Notes: generated by a model from the sequence alone, not told the origin. DNA of 64,000 bases from Methylobacterium sp. AMS5 (GCF_001542815.1 NZ_CP006992.1:5089501-5153500); one strand, 5' to 3'; positions 1 through 10,245 are shown, numbered from the stretch's first letter. Translations and numbers: made by a program.

Positions 1-237
1 GAGATCCCCGACGCGCCGCCGCTGTTCTTCGTCTGGCGCAACACCCGCCACCGGATCGCCCGGGCCGACGGGCCGGAGCGCATCCTCGGCGAGTGGTGGG
101 TGGCGGATGCGGAGGCCGACCTGACGCGCGACTATTACCGCGTCGAGACGGAGGCGGGCGAGCGCTTCTGGCTGTTCCGCGACGGACCGATGGAGGCCAA
201 CGGCCGCTGGTGGCTGCACGGGCTCGGCGAGGCGTGA
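1..237 (+). CDS. imuB: ImuB-type Y-family polymerase-like protein, 3' end only
   Basis: Frame 1 is open from the window edge to a TGA at 235-237, giving the last 78 residues of a larger protein. The visible sequence has the usual ImuB C-terminal signature: PERI, then GEWW, then RDYYRVE, a short gap, RFWLFR and finally RWWLHGL. ImuB is the catalytically inactive Y-family homologue that bridges ImuA, DnaE2 and the beta clamp in the damage-inducible mutasome of many bacteria lacking UmuDC. Position directly upstream of dnaE2 in the same orientation supports the assignment, because imuA-imuB-dnaE2 is the standard operon order. The polymerase-like domain and clamp-binding motif lie outside the window, so nothing can be said about them. 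Confidence 0.85.
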   Translation, partial: EIPDAPPLFFVWRNTRHRIARADGPERILGEWWVADAEADLTRDYYRVETEAGERFWLFRDGPMEANGRWWLHGLGEA

Positions 238-256
238 CACCGACCCGCGATGATCC

Positions 257-3200
257 ATGGCTGGTCGCCCCCGCGACGGCGGGGCGGCGGGCGTCCGACT
301 TTGGTCGGGAGCGATGCAACTCAGCATGAGCACGCCGGAGCTTCAAGTCACGACGCACTTCTCCTTCCTGCGCGGCGCATCGAGCCCGGAGGAGCTGTTT
401 TCCGCAGCGAGCTTGCTCGGCATCCCGGCTTTGGGCGTGACCGATCACGGCTCTCTTGCGGGGATGGTGCGGGCGCATCAGGCGGCGAAGGTCACGGGCG
501 TGCGCCTCGTCGTCGGCTGCCGGCTCGACCTCGACGATCTGGCTTCGCCGCTGCTCGTCTATCCGACCGACCGGGCCGCCTACGGCCGGCTCTGCCGCCT
601 GCTCAGCATCGGCAAAGCCAGGGGCGGCAAGGGCCGCTGCCGCCTGACATGGCGCGATCTCGACGTGTGGCAGGAGGGGTTTTTTGTGATCCTGCTTGCC
701 GAACGGCCCGAGCCGACGCTGCTGGGCGACCTCGTCCAACTCAAAAAAACATTCGGAGCCCGCGCCTCCTGCGCGCTGACCCGCCGCTTCCGCCCCGACG
801 ACGCCGACCGGCTCGACGCCGTGGCCGCCGCGGCGCGGGCGGCGCGGGTGCCCTGCGTCGCCACCGGCGACATCCTCTACCATGTGGTGGGCCGGCGCCG
901 GCTTCAGGACGTGGTGACCTGCATCCGGCTCGGGCTCACCATCGACCGGGCGGGCTTCGCCAAGGAGCGCCACGCCGACCGCTACCTGAAAGCTCCGGCC
1001 GAGACCGCGCGCCTGTTCGCCCGCTTTCCCGAGGCGCGGGCGCGGGCGGGCGAGATCGCCTCCGCCTGCACCTTCTCGCTGGACGACCTCGCCTACACCT
1101 ACCCGACGGAAACCCGCGAGGACGGGCTCTCGCCGCAGGAGCGGCTGGAGATCCTGACCTGGGCCGGCGCCGCGACGCGCTATCCGGCCGGCGTGCCGGA
1201 GGCGGTGACGCGCCAGTTGCGCCACGAACTCGACCTGATCGGGCGGCTCGCCTACGCGCCCTACTTCCTGACGGTCGAATCCATCGTCGCTTTCGCCAAT
1301 CGTGAAAAGATCCTGTGCCAGGGGCGCGGCTCGGCGGCCAATTCCGCGGTCTGCTTCTGCCTCGGCATCACCTCGATCGACCCGATGCGGCAGAACCTGC
1401 TGTTCGAGCGCTTCGTCTCGGAGGCGCGCCGCGAGCCGCCCGACATCGACGTCGATTTCGAGCACGAGCGCCGCGAGGAGGTGATCCAGTGGATCTTCGC
1501 CACCTATGGCCGCCACCGCGCCGCCCTCACCGCCATCGTCAGCCGCTTCCGCTCCCGCGGGGCGCTGCGCGAGGTCGGCAAGGTGATGGGCCTGCCTGAG
1601 GACGTGACCGGCGCCCTCAACCGGATGACCTGGTCCTGGAGCAGCGAGGGCGTCGGCGAGCGCGAATTGCGCGAACTCAACCTCAACCCCGACGATCGGC
1701 GCCTGCGCCTGACGCTCGAGATCGCCCGCGAACTCATCGGCACGCCGCGCCACCTCTCCCAGCATCCCGGCGGCTTCGTCCTGACGCTGGACCGGCTCGA
1801 CGAACTGGTGCCGGTCGAGCCCGCGGCGATGATCGACCGTCAGGTCATCGAGTGGGACAAGGACGACATCGACGCCCTGAAGTTCATGAAGGTCGACGTG
1901 CTCGGGCTCGGCATGCTCGGCTGCCTGCGCCGCGCCTTCGACCTGTTGGCCGAGATCAAGCACGCGCCGCTCGATCTCGCCTCGATCCCTTCCGAAGATC
2001 CGGCCACCTACGCGATGATCCGGCGCGCCGACACGCTCGGCGTGTTCCAGATCGAGAGCCGCGCGCAGATGGCGATGCTGCCGCGGATGAAGCCGGACAA
2101 ATTCTACGACCTCGTCATCGAGGTGGCGATCGTGCGCCCCGGCCCGATCCAGGGCGACATGGTCCATCCCTATCTGCGCCGCCGCGAGGGCCTCGAAGAG
2201 GTGACCTACCCGACGCCCGAGCTGCGGGCGGTGTTGGAGAAGACCCTCGGCGTGCCGCTGTTCCAGGAGCAGGCGATGCAGGTGGCGATGGTCGGCGCCG
2301 GCTTCTCCGCCACCGAGGCCGACGAGCTGCGCCGCTCCATGGCGACCTTCAAGTTCACCGGCGGCGTCCACCGCTTCCAGGACCGCCTCGTCGAGGGCAT
2401 GGTCGCCAACGGCTACGCCCGCGATTTTGCCGAGCGCACCTTCAAGCAGCTCGAAGGCTTCGGGTCCTACGGCTTCCCCGAGAGCCACGCCGCCTCCTTC
2501 GCGCTCCTGGCCTATGCCTCGTCGTGGATGAAGTGCCACCATCCGGATGTGTTCTGCGCCGCACTGCTGAACGCGCAGCCGATGGGCTTCTACGCCCCCG
2601 CCCAGATCGTGCGCGACGCCCGCGCCCACGGCGTCGAGATCCGCCCGCTCGACGTGAATTTTTCGCAGTGGGACTGCACCCTCGAATCGCTCGGGGATAA
2701 ACGGAAACTGTTCGCGGTGCGTCTGGGTCTGCGCCTCGCGGGCGGCCTGTCCGAGCGGGACGGGCAGCATCTGGCGAAGATGCGCGGCGGGCGCCCCTTC
2801 GCCTCCCTGCCTGAACTGGCGGACCGGGCCGGAATCCCGGCAGCCAGCCTGACCTGCCTCGTGCGGGCCGACGCGTTCCGCTCGCTCGGCCTCAACCGGC
2901 GTGAAGCCGCCTGGGCGGTCAAGGCCCTGCGGCCCGATCCCCTGCCCCTCTTCGCCGCCCTGTCCGCACCGATGCCCGCCGAGCCCGCCGTCTCGCTGCC
3001 GGCGATGAGCGCGGGCGGCGAGGTCGTCGCCGATTACGGTGCCAACGGCCTCAGCCTGCGCGCCCACCCCCTCGCCTTCCTGCGCGAGACCCTCACGGCT
3101 CTGGGGGCCCGGCCCTGCGCGGCGCTGGAGCGGGTGGGCAACGGGGCGCCGATCGTCGTCGCCGGGATCGTGCTGATGCGCCAGCGGCCGGGCTCGGCCA

Positions 3201-3511
3201 AGGGCACGATGTTCATGACCCTGGAGGACGAGACGGGCATCGCCAACCTGATCGTCCGGCCCGACCTGTTCGACCGGCAGCGCCGGGTCGTGCTCGGCGC
3301 CCGGCTGATGGCCTGCCGCGGGCGGGTGCAGCGGGTCGGCGACGTGATCCACCTCGTGGCCGCGGAGCTGTTCGATCGCTCCGGCCTGCTGCGGCGGATC
3401 GGCGAGGCGCCGATTGCCCTGCGCACCGGCCGCGGCGACGAGACCGGCCAGAGCGTCCGACCCGATCCGCGTGAGGCCGCGCTGCCGGTGCGGGCGCGGA
3501 ATTTCCGGTAG
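257..3511 (+). CDS. dnaE2: Error-prone DNA polymerase DnaE2 (ImuC)
   Basis: A second alpha-type C-family DNA polymerase that extends past lesions with ImuA/ImuB during the SOS response. The N-terminus carries a PHP domain (HFSFLRGAS, then VTDHGSL). The catalytic palm follows, with PDIDVDF near residue 394 supplying two metal-binding aspartates and KVDVLGLG near 545 the third. A finger and HhH region comes next, then a C-terminal OB fold (about 960-1050, with the stretch FMTLEDETG). The length, about 1065-1084 residues, is normal for DnaE2 and shorter than replicative DnaE1. Two starts are possible: 257, or 314 (MQLSMSTPE), which has a better GGGAG ribosome site and begins just before the conserved PHP sequence, so 314 may be the true start. 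It lies 19 bases after imuB (76 if 314 is used). No LexA box is visible between them, as expected inside the operon. Confidence 0.95.
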   Translation: MAGRPRDGGAAGVRLWSGAMQLSMSTPELQVTTHFSFLRGASSPEELFSAASLLGIPALGVTDHGSLAGMVRAHQAAKVTGVRLVVGCRLDLDDLASPLLVYPTDRAAYGRLCRLLSIGKARGGKGRCRLTWRDLDVWQEGFFVILLAERPEPTLLGDLVQLKKTFGARASCALTRRFRPDDADRLDAVAAAARAARVPCVATGDILYHVVGRRRLQDVVTCIRLGLTIDRAGFAKERHADRYLKAPAETARLFARFPEARARAGEIASACTFSLDDLAYTYPTETREDGLSPQERLEILTWAGAATRYPAGVPEAVTRQLRHELDLIGRLAYAPYFLTVESIVAFANREKILCQGRGSAANSAVCFCLGITSIDPMRQNLLFERFVSEARREPPDIDVDFEHERREEVIQWIFATYGRHRAALTAIVSRFRSRGALREVGKVMGLPEDVTGALNRMTWSWSSEGVGERELRELNLNPDDRRLRLTLEIARELIGTPRHLSQHPGGFVLTLDRLDELVPVEPAAMIDRQVIEWDKDDIDALKFMKVDVLGLGMLGCLRRAFDLLAEIKHAPLDLASIPSEDPATYAMIRRADTLGVFQIESRAQMAMLPRMKPDKFYDLVIEVAIVRPGPIQGDMVHPYLRRREGLEEVTYPTPELRAVLEKTLGVPLFQEQAMQVAMVGAGFSATEADELRRSMATFKFTGGVHRFQDRLVEGMVANGYARDFAERTFKQLEGFGSYGFPESHAASFALLAYASSWMKCHHPDVFCAALLNAQPMGFYAPAQIVRDARAHGVEIRPLDVNFSQWDCTLESLGDKRKLFAVRLGLRLAGGLSERDGQHLAKMRGGRPFASLPELADRAGIPAASLTCLVRADAFRSLGLNRREAAWAVKALRPDPLPLFAALSAPMPAEPAVSLPAMSAGGEVVADYGANGLSLRAHPLAFLRETLTALGARPCAALERVGNGAPIVVAGIVLMRQRPGSAKGTMFMTLEDETGIANLIVRPDLFDRQRRVVLGARLMACRGRVQRVGDVIHLVAAELFDRSGLLRRIGEAPIALRTGRGDETGQSVRPDPREAALPVRARNFR

Positions 3512-3596
3512 GCTCGAAGCGCGATTGGCCCGTACAGAGACTGAGGACGCGCATCGGCGATCGCGCGGACAAGCCGGATGATCTGGAGGCCGTATC

Positions 3597-4121
3597 ATGA
3601 CCTCGGCGGAGATCGGTCTCTCGGAGCCGCCTACACATCGACGTCGGTCGCTGTCCCCGACCGTCATCGAGCGCGCGTTGGCTTATGCCTCGATCGCGTT
3701 GCTTGTCGCAGTGGCAGGCGCGCTCGTCCGTGGCCACGCGGACTGGCTGAAGGTTCCCGCCCTCATCCAGCTGCACATCGCGACAATCAGCCTGTGCCTT
3801 GTGCTGACGCCCGTGCTGCTCCTCGGACGGCGCGGCGTGCGGTGGCACCGCGTGCTCGGTTATGGATGGGTCGCGTCCATGAGTGCGACGGCTCTGCTGA
3901 CCTTTGGTATCCGCGACAGCAACCACGGCGGGCTGAGTGCCATCCACGTCCTATCGGCAATCACGCTGACGCAAGCACCGATGCTGGCATGGCATGCCCG
4001 CAAACATCGCGTCGATGCGCATCGCTACACGGTCCTGTCGCTGGTTTCAGGTGCACTCTTGATCGCGGGGCTGTTTACCCTGTTGCCCGGTCGCATGTTG
4101 GGTCGATGGCTGTTTGCCTGA
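3597..4121 (+). CDS. DUF2306-like integral membrane protein
   Basis: A 174-residue protein with about four hydrophobic segments (roughly residues 24-43, 57-78, 88-106 and 146-165) separated by short basic loops. The pattern of a His in the second segment (LIQLHIATISL), the HRVLGY loop and IHVLSAITL fits the DUF2306 family of predicted membrane proteins, whose function is unknown. The ATG has a GGAGG site 10 bases upstream. It stands alone after dnaE2 (86-base gap), and its codon use is slightly less GC-extreme than its neighbours. It may be an accessory gene. No catalytic function can be assigned. Confidence 0.75.
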   Translation: MTSAEIGLSEPPTHRRRSLSPTVIERALAYASIALLVAVAGALVRGHADWLKVPALIQLHIATISLCLVLTPVLLLGRRGVRWHRVLGYGWVASMSATALLTFGIRDSNHGGLSAIHVLSAITLTQAPMLAWHARKHRVDAHRYTVLSLVSGALLIAGLFTLLPGRMLGRWLFA

Positions 4122-4529
4122 TGCTAGAGCCATGCATTTCACCGATGTATCACTAAGGAAACCATGACCGGCCTCTGTGATCAGATTCATGAAGTCTTCG
4201 CATTGAGGTCTTTGGATCGCTCTCGAGTCGAAGCAATCAATCCCGGGTTAAACCCCATCTTTCGGCCGTAACGCGAAAGCCCGGGCCCTGCCCTCGCCGG
4301 TCCGTCACGCTGTCCGGGTGATCAGGATCCGATCTGCGCGCCGATCCTCATGTCGGGGGCCGGGCGAGGCCTTCTCGCCTCATTCTCCGCCGGCCGCGGC
4401 GACTCAGCGATCGACAGAACATGATCGCTTCCTGCCGGGTTAGCCCGAGCGCGAGGGGGGCCATGATGATCCTGCGAACGGGCGCGGTCTGGCTCGGGCC
4501 ACCGCGAAGAAAAAAGGTCCGTTCCGTCG
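4122..4529. other. Intergenic region, about 400 bases, no gene seen
   Basis: The first 150 bases are less GC-rich than the surroundings; the rest is GC-rich. Short open frames here have no coding character or good ribosome sites. The patatin gene promoter probably lies in the distal part, which ends in an A-run and AAGG just before the ATG. Confidence 0.5.
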
Positions 4530-5555
4530 ATGCAGACAGTCTCCCAACCGCGCGACACCGCCATCGTGTTCGGCGGCGGCAACGCGCTCGGTGCCTATCA
4601 TGCCGGCGCCTTCGCGGTTCTGCAGGCCCGCGGCATCCGGCCGGACCGATTGGTGGGCGCCTCCATGGGGGCCGTCACCGGGGCGATCATCGCCGGCAAC
4701 GCGCCGGAGGACCGGATCGAGCGGCTTGACCGGTTCTGGAACGAGGCGACCCTGCAGACCGGCCTCTCCGGAACCGATTTCCTGAAGCCGCGGCAGTACT
4801 ACAATGCCCTCCACTCGCTCCTGACGCTGGCCTGGGGGCGGCCCAGCATCTTCACGCACCGCTATCCCGGCCTGTGGTCGGCCCTGCCCTGGGTGCCCAA
4901 CGATGTCGCCTTGTTCGACCACAGGCCCCTGCGCGCCACGCTCGAGCGTCTGGTCGATTTCGAACGCCTGAACCGGGCCGAGATCCGGCTCACCATCGCC
5001 TGCATCGACGTGGCGACCGGCGAGGAGGTGTACTTCGACAACACCCATCAGGCGATCCAGCCCGAGCACATCCTGGCCAGCGCCGCCCTGTTGCCGGCCT
5101 TTCCCCCGGTCGAGATCGACGGGCGGATGCTGTGCGATGCCGGCTACACCAACAACCTCCCCCTCGATCCGCTGTTCGAGCCCGAGCCGACCCGCGACCT
5201 GCTCTGCATTGCCCTCGACCTGTTCTCCCTGCGGGCGGATCGTCCGCGCTCGCTCGACGCGGTGCTGGAGCGGGCCAACGACCTCATCTTCGCCAGTGCC
5301 GCCCGGCGTGCGGTCGCGGGGCTCGCGCGCAGCTACGCCCTGCGCGAGCGGCTCGATCCGGACGGCCCCGCCGCGACGCTCTTGCACATCGTCCATCAGG
5401 CCGGCGCGGACCAGCTCGCGTCGAAGAGCTTCGACTTCTCGCCCTCCTCGACCCGCGACCGCTGGGAGGCGGGCGCCCGCGACATGGAGCGGGGTCTCGA
5501 CCGCCTGGCCGAACTGCCGCCCCCGCCGGGCCGCTTCCGCTACGAGTGCCCGTGA
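4530..5555 (+). CDS. Patatin-like phospholipase / acyl hydrolase
   Basis: A 341-residue serine acyl hydrolase of the patatin family, which cleaves ester bonds of phospholipids or other lipids through a Ser-Asp dyad. The oxyanion loop GGGNALGAYHAG is at residues 15-26. The nucleophile elbow GASMG is at 43-47 (Ser45). The catalytic aspartate sits in the D-A-G motif at 203-205, a common variant of DGG. No signal peptide is visible, so it is probably cytoplasmic or membrane-peripheral. It is monocistronic: 400 bases of non-coding DNA precede it and more than 400 follow. An alternative reading as a generic RssA-like protein is covered by the same family. The physiological substrate is not evident. 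Confidence 0.9.
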   Translation: MQTVSQPRDTAIVFGGGNALGAYHAGAFAVLQARGIRPDRLVGASMGAVTGAIIAGNAPEDRIERLDRFWNEATLQTGLSGTDFLKPRQYYNALHSLLTLAWGRPSIFTHRYPGLWSALPWVPNDVALFDHRPLRATLERLVDFERLNRAEIRLTIACIDVATGEEVYFDNTHQAIQPEHILASAALLPAFPPVEIDGRMLCDAGYTNNLPLDPLFEPEPTRDLLCIALDLFSLRADRPRSLDAVLERANDLIFASAARRAVAGLARSYALRERLDPDGPAATLLHIVHQAGADQLASKSFDFSPSSTRDRWEAGARDMERGLDRLAELPPPPGRFRYECP

Positions 5556-5988
5556 CGGCACGGCGACGGCCGGCTGTCGGGGGCAGACGATGCTCAGCGG
5601 TCGCAGCCTTGCCGGCTTGCGTTTGCGAGGGGCGGCTGTCGACCTCTTGCCGACCTTCGAAACGTCCGCTTCGAGGCTGTCGAGGCGGAGGACAATGACC
5701 GGGTCGGGTGGACGGCGCTCCAGCACGACCTGGGCAAATTCTGCAGAAAAAGTGTTTCAGATCATAGAATTAGCCCAGTGGCCCGCTTTTGTTGAGTCAT
5801 TGATCTCGCTGCGGAAATCCGGAATCTCGCCCAGGTAGTGCTCGCTAGTTTGGAGTTAAGGCAGATCAATATTTGCATTTGAAAACGATCGCTTTATAGG
5901 GAGGTCCTTCGTTCAATGGAGCGAAGCATTGTCAGCAATTCCGCGCTAATGCGTGCAATTTGGCGGTGATAAACTAGGGAAACGACTG
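5556..5988. other. Intergenic region with AT-rich stretch upstream of padC
   Basis: The first half is GC-rich without a credible gene. From about 5745 to 5985 the sequence is markedly AT-richer than the flanks and probably carries the padC promoter. An AGGGA ribosome site occurs at 5976-5980. I see no divergent padR-type repressor gene. Confidence 0.5.
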
Positions 5989-6516
5989 ATGTCCAGCGAT
6001 CTTGGCCTCGACCTACCGAACGACTTGTCTGCGTTCGTGGGAACCCATTTCATCTATACCTACGCCAACGGCTGGAAGTATGAGTGGTATGCCCGTAACG
6101 AGAAGACATGCGATTACCGCATACACCAGGGCTTGGTCGGTGGGCGCTGGGTGACCAACCAAGCGGTCGATCTCGTCCAGCTCGCGCCGGACATGTATAA
6201 GGCCGATTGGCACGAGCCCACCGGCACCTGCGTCAGCCTCTATTTCGATACGAAGCGCCGGCTGGTGCACGGCACCATCTTCTTCCCGCAGTGGATCGCG
6301 GGTGAAGGAGCACATCCCGAGAAGACGATCTGCTACCAGAACGACTTCATGGACGATATGCACCGCTTCCGAGACGAAGGCCCGGCATACCCATACGTGG
6401 TCATCGGCGAGTTCGCCAAGATCACATTCATGGAGCAGCGTGGCCGCGACAACGACGAGGTCATCAACGCGGCCCCCGGCCAGCTTCCTGCGGGCTATCT
6501 CGAACGCACGAACTGA
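5989..6516 (+). CDS. padC: Phenolic acid decarboxylase
   Basis: Non-oxidative decarboxylase that converts p-coumaric, ferulic or caffeic acid to the 4-vinyl phenol and CO2, a cofactor-free cytoplasmic beta-barrel. The 175-residue sequence matches family hallmarks almost throughout: FVGTHFIYTYANGW, KYEWYARNEKTCDYRIH, VGGRWVTNQ and VDLVQLAPDMYK, then HGTIFFP and a C-terminal GEFAKITFM. The Tyr pair and Arg/Glu of the family active site fall in these blocks. Start 5989 is chosen for its AGGGA site; an in-frame ATG at 5953 would add 12 unconserved residues. The gene stands alone, with an AT-rich leader and a hairpin behind it. Its composition is less GC-extreme than its neighbours, suggesting acquisition by transfer. 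Such genes are usually induced by phenolic acids through PadR; no such gene is adjacent. Confidence 0.93.
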   Translation: MSSDLGLDLPNDLSAFVGTHFIYTYANGWKYEWYARNEKTCDYRIHQGLVGGRWVTNQAVDLVQLAPDMYKADWHEPTGTCVSLYFDTKRRLVHGTIFFPQWIAGEGAHPEKTICYQNDFMDDMHRFRDEGPAYPYVVIGEFAKITFMEQRGRDNDEVINAAPGQLPAGYLERTN

Positions 6517-6529
6517 TCACGCCAGAGCG

Positions 6530-6563
6530 GATGACGGCATTCATTTGACCGAATGCCGTCGTC
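6530..6563 (+). terminator. Hairpin downstream of padC
   Basis: Inverted repeat with 12-base arms (GATGACGGCATT and AATGCCGTCGTC, 11 of 12 paired) around a 10-base loop, 14 bases after the padC stop codon. No U-run follows, so termination is inferred from structure and position only. Confidence 0.45.
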
Positions 6564-6756
6564 ACTCGCTGTAGCGCCAGCCGAGCATGGTGCGGGAACG
6601 CTATCGACACGGTTGGGTTGGAGCCAGCTGATCCCCTCTACGGCACACTTGGGTCGCATATGGAATGCCCGCCTCTGGTCAAAGGGTCCGCTCCCCACCC
6701 CAACGGTCCTTCGCACAGGCAAGCCGGCTGCGTTTCACCCCGATCCCCGCCGGCGT

Positions 6757-8109
6757 TCAGATCTGCGCCGACTTGGCCGGCCTGAGCGAGCGCCGCCACC
6801 GGCCTGGCATCGGCCACGCCGAGGCCGAGCGCGATTGCCGCCGCGCGGCCAGCACGAGGTAGATGAGCGAGGCGAGGTGCCCCGCACCCACCGCCGCCGC
6901 GGCGCCGCTGACGCCGCCGGCTTGCATCAGCGGGACCACCACGGCGAGCGACACGACCATGCTCACGCACAGCGACTCGAACAGCACCCGGGTGTTCTGC
7001 TTGGCGCGGAAGTAGTTCGCGGCGAGGTCGCGGGCCAGCACGATCACGACGCTGACCGAGAGGATGTGCAGGCAGTTGGCATAGGCCGCATATTCCGCCC
7101 CAAAGATCAGGCGCAGCCACATCTCGCCCGGAATGGCGAGGAACGCGAGGATCGTGATGATCGGCACTCCGAGCTTGACGCCTGTGCGCAGCAGGTAGCG
7201 GCGCAGAGCCGCCTCCCCGCCCTCGGAATGCGCGCGCGCGGCGGCCACCGGCAGGACGTTCTCCGTGGCGGCGAGCAGCAGCAGCACGGTCCCCACGAGG
7301 TACTGCGCCGCCCGCAGGCCGCCGAGTTCCTTGAGGCCGAGCGTCGAGCCTGCCATCAGCCAGATGAGCTGCTCCTGGACGAAGGTGACGAAGACGATCG
7401 GCAGGAGCCAGCGCGCGAGCGGGATGTGGCGTCGAAAGACCGCGCCGGTTTGCACGCGGCCGGGCCGGTGCAGGATCGGCCGGCCGAACGCAACGATGAA
7501 GGGCAGGCAGGTCGCGAGCGAAGTCGCGGCGAGCAGCCAGACGAAGCCGTTGCTGCCGATGGCATCGTGCTCGAGCCAGATCAGCAGGGCGACGAAGGGG
7601 AAGCTTGCGGCGCGGGCGAAATCCATGAGCAGGGCCTGCACGCCCCGACCTTTCGCAAACAGGAGGCGGCGCAGGGTGAATTGGAGGTTCTGCGCCAGCA
7701 TCAGGGCGCAGGCCGCCAGAAGCGTCTCGCCCGACATCCCGCCGATGAGGAGGGCGATCACAACGAAGACCGCGCCGGGCACGCAGAGCAGGAAGGCGCC
7801 CGCGAGGATGGTCGCGGCATAGGCCGTCGAGACGCCGCTGCGGGCGCCGACGAGGGTCATCATCGGCGCGGTGATCAGGGCGTTGTGCAGGGCCTGTGCG
7901 AAGCTGAGCACGATCAGGATCATCGCGAAATGCCCGAACTCGGCGATGCCGAGCAGGCGGGCGGCAACGATGCCGCTGAGGAAGCCGAAGCCGCTGACGA
8001 CGCCCTGGTCGGCCAGGGCGGCGAGGGCGGCCGGCGGACGCCGGACGAGGCCGGCGGCGCGCCGGAGCAGGCCTGCCGGCCGGGAGGACGCGGTGTGAAC
8101 TTCGGGCAT
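6757..8109 (-). CDS. Wzx-like polysaccharide flippase (MOP superfamily)
   Basis: A 450-residue polytopic membrane protein with about twelve hydrophobic segments from residue 34 onward and short charged loops, typical of lipid-linked oligosaccharide flippases. The first helix pair, with the G-R/F-G pattern ARLLGIAEFGHFAMI, is the usual start of Wzx/MATE-like proteins, and the length is typical. It would move undecaprenyl-linked repeat units across the inner membrane. It lies 14 bases downstream of the FemAB-like gene on the same strand, so both are probably one operon read from the divergent region near 9250. Substrate cannot be read from sequence. A second flippase gene lies at 35488-36807. 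Confidence 0.85.
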   Translation of the reverse strand: MPEVHTASSRPAGLLRRAAGLVRRPPAALAALADQGVVSGFGFLSGIVAARLLGIAEFGHFAMILIVLSFAQALHNALITAPMMTLVGARSGVSTAYAATILAGAFLLCVPGAVFVVIALLIGGMSGETLLAACALMLAQNLQFTLRRLLFAKGRGVQALLMDFARAASFPFVALLIWLEHDAIGSNGFVWLLAATSLATCLPFIVAFGRPILHRPGRVQTGAVFRRHIPLARWLLPIVFVTFVQEQLIWLMAGSTLGLKELGGLRAAQYLVGTVLLLLAATENVLPVAAARAHSEGGEAALRRYLLRTGVKLGVPIITILAFLAIPGEMWLRLIFGAEYAAYANCLHILSVSVVIVLARDLAANYFRAKQNTRVLFESLCVSMVVSLAVVVPLMQAGGVSGAAAAVGAGHLASLIYLVLAARRQSRSASAWPMPGRWRRSLRPAKSAQI

Positions 8110-8123
8110 CGCGGATTTCCTGC

Positions 8124-9122
8124 TCAGCGCGTGGCCAGGATGGCCGTCGCGGCGCGGCGCATCGCCCGGCTCCGGCTGAACAGCCAGAGCGGGTTGGATG
8201 CCACGACGTTGCGGCTGGCGCCGCGCTTGAATTCGGTGACGCCCGGGTTACCGGCGGGGTCGATGCCGCCGAGATCGAGCACCGACCCCCCCTCGCGCTT
8301 GGCCCGCTCGATCAGGCGCCAGAGGGCGAGGCGGCCGGCTCCGGTCGCCTTGGCCCGCTCGTTCGAGGCGACGTAGAAGTCCGTCCAGCGGTTCGCAGCC
8401 CGGTGGATGATCCGCACCAGAACGGGCTCGTTCCGCTCTCGTATTTCGAGGAACAGGAGGTTCGGGTCGTTCGCGGCCAGATCGCGGAAGGCGGTCGTGT
8501 CGAGGCTGTTGCGGAACCCTTTGCGCCGTTTCAGGGCATCGTAGAGCCGGACGAAGGTCTCGAAGGCCGCCAGCCGTTCTGCCGGACCGGTCGGGAATGT
8601 CGTCGTGAGATCCGGGTTTCGCTCGGCGGTCTTGAGCACGTCGCGCCAGCGACCCTCCATGGCGGAGCGGATCTGGTCGATCTCTCCGGTCAAATTGAGT
8701 TCCAGCGTGTGCATCCGGGCGGTGACGACCGGCGCGAAGCCGTGGCCGAGCAGGGCCAGCACCGCGGCCGGCGTCTGGAACTGTTGGTAGTTCACGCCGA
8801 GCAGATCGAGGCGGCCGAGGTCGAGATGGCCGAGGAAGGCGCGGAACACCGCCTCCGCCCGCTTCTCACCCAGCCGTGTCAGGACCGGGCAGCCCTGCGC
8901 CAGGACGATGTGGCTGAGCCAGCGGCGGCGGCGCTGAACCTGGGCGTAGGCGAGTGCCTGTCCGTCGCCGGCGCGGATGGCGAGCCGCCGCACCTCCCAG
9001 CCGACGCGGCTTTTGTACTCGCCCCAGTGGCGCGACGCGTAGAGGTTGGCGCCCGGCTGCTGCCAGACCGCCTCGTCCCAATCGGGATCCTCCGTGACGT
9101 CGACGACCGTCAGTTGCCCCAC
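8124..9122 (-). CDS. FemAB/GNAT-like peptide or sugar N-acyltransferase
   Basis: About 332 residues. The central ESAMEGRWRDV-like region, KRRKGFRNS and the later blocks with WTDFYVASNERAKATGAG, SVLDLGGIDP and GVTEFKRGAS fit the double-GNAT fold of FemAB-like and exopolysaccharide-associated acyltransferases. Such proteins transfer aminoacyl or acyl groups to peptidoglycan precursors or sugars. The start is uncertain: I prefer a GTG at 9122, which has a GGAAAGGA element about nine bases upstream. An ATG at 9170 or a GTG at 9209 would add residues with no family resemblance. It precedes the flippase by 14 bases, so a role in decorating the exported polysaccharide is plausible. Function is by fold only. 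Confidence 0.75.
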   Translation of the reverse strand: MGQLTVVDVTEDPDWDEAVWQQPGANLYASRHWGEYKSRVGWEVRRLAIRAGDGQALAYAQVQRRRRWLSHIVLAQGCPVLTRLGEKRAEAVFRAFLGHLDLGRLDLLGVNYQQFQTPAAVLALLGHGFAPVVTARMHTLELNLTGEIDQIRSAMEGRWRDVLKTAERNPDLTTTFPTGPAERLAAFETFVRLYDALKRRKGFRNSLDTTAFRDLAANDPNLLFLEIRERNEPVLVRIIHRAANRWTDFYVASNERAKATGAGRLALWRLIERAKREGGSVLDLGGIDPAGNPGVTEFKRGASRNVVASNPLWLFSRSRAMRRAATAILATR

Positions 9123-9326
9123 CTTCGAACATCCTTTCCGTGCCGGCCGTTCCGGCGCGGGACAGGCCATGGCCTGCCTGACGCTGATCAGCAAGGGACG
9201 AGCCACCACGCCGTCATCAATAATGAAACCAATATGTCAGATTAACCACGGTCGATCGGGATGATTTGTGCAGATGCCATCAGCTTATCCCTGTGATAGA
9301 TGCGGGCATCGGAGGGTGAAGCGCGG

Positions 9327-10157
9327 ATGAAGCACTGGGTCAAGACGACGTTGCGCCGCGCGCCGGCCCTGCGCGCGCTCGCCCTGCGCGGGGGCGCCCT
9401 GTTCAAGTCGCTGGCCTGCGCCGAACCCGGTCTCTACACCCTGTGCTACCATCAGGTGCCGGAAGACCAGCAGGATCGTTTCGCCGCGCAATTGCGCCAT
9501 CTCAGCCGGCACGGGGATTTCATCGATGCCGACGGGGCTGCCGAACGCCTCGCCGCGGGCTGGCCCGCCCGCGACCGCGCCTTCCTCGTCACCTTCGACG
9601 ACGGCTACGCCGACACCTTCGAGGTGGCGCGTCCCGTTCTGCGGGCCCTGGGCATTCCGGGTATCGTCTTCCTGATCAGCGACTGGATCGATGCGCCGCC
9701 GGGCACGCCGCCCGGCCTCGACCGGGCGACGTCCCTGGCCCCGAGCGGGCGCCTCTATATGGGACGGGCCGAGATCGCGGCCTGGTGCGCCGACGGTCTC
9801 GACATCGGATCCCACACCGCCACCCACTCGCAACTGAGCCGGCTCGACCGGGCGCGGGTCGCCGACGAGATCGCCCGCTCCCGGCGCGACCTCGCCGCCC
9901 TCACCGGCCGGGAGATCCGCCATTTCGCCTGCCCCTGGGGTGTCGCCGGCCGCGATTTCGACCCGGAACGGGACCCGGCGCTGGCCCTGGAGAGCGGTTA
10001 CCGGACCTTCTTCACCACGCGGCGCGGCCGGGCGCTGAGCGCCGCGGATCTGCCGACGATGCCCCGCCACGTGGTCGAGCCGCATTGGCCGGTCACCGAT
10101 TTCGAGGCCCTGATGGGCGGCCGCAGGACGGGATGGCGGGCGCGCGGCACGGCTTGA
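9327..10157 (+). CDS. Polysaccharide deacetylase family protein (NodB-like)
   Basis: A 276-residue carbohydrate esterase 4 (CE4) protein. Motif 1, TFDDGY, provides the catalytic base and metal-binding Asp. Motif 2, SHTATHSQ, provides the two metal-binding histidines. A later FACPWG corresponds to motif 3. These enzymes remove N- or O-acetyl groups from sugar polymers with a divalent metal. No clear signal peptide is present, so it may act on a precursor at the cytoplasmic face or on an exported chain by another route. Start 9327 is chosen because GGAGG lies 11 bases upstream; an earlier ATG at 9300 overlaps that ribosome site. It is divergent from the FemAB-like/flippase pair, and the roughly 200-base region between them must hold both promoters. 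Confidence 0.88.
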   Translation: MKHWVKTTLRRAPALRALALRGGALFKSLACAEPGLYTLCYHQVPEDQQDRFAAQLRHLSRHGDFIDADGAAERLAAGWPARDRAFLVTFDDGYADTFEVARPVLRALGIPGIVFLISDWIDAPPGTPPGLDRATSLAPSGRLYMGRAEIAAWCADGLDIGSHTATHSQLSRLDRARVADEIARSRRDLAALTGREIRHFACPWGVAGRDFDPERDPALALESGYRTFFTTRRGRALSAADLPTMPRHVVEPHWPVTDFEALMGGRRTGWRARGTA

Positions 10158-10245
10158 GACGAGTTCCGTTCAGAGCCGTATCCAGCCTGATCGCATCCGG
10201 CCGGCGCCGCTCGGCCCTTGTTGTGACGCGCTTTCTTTCGACGAG

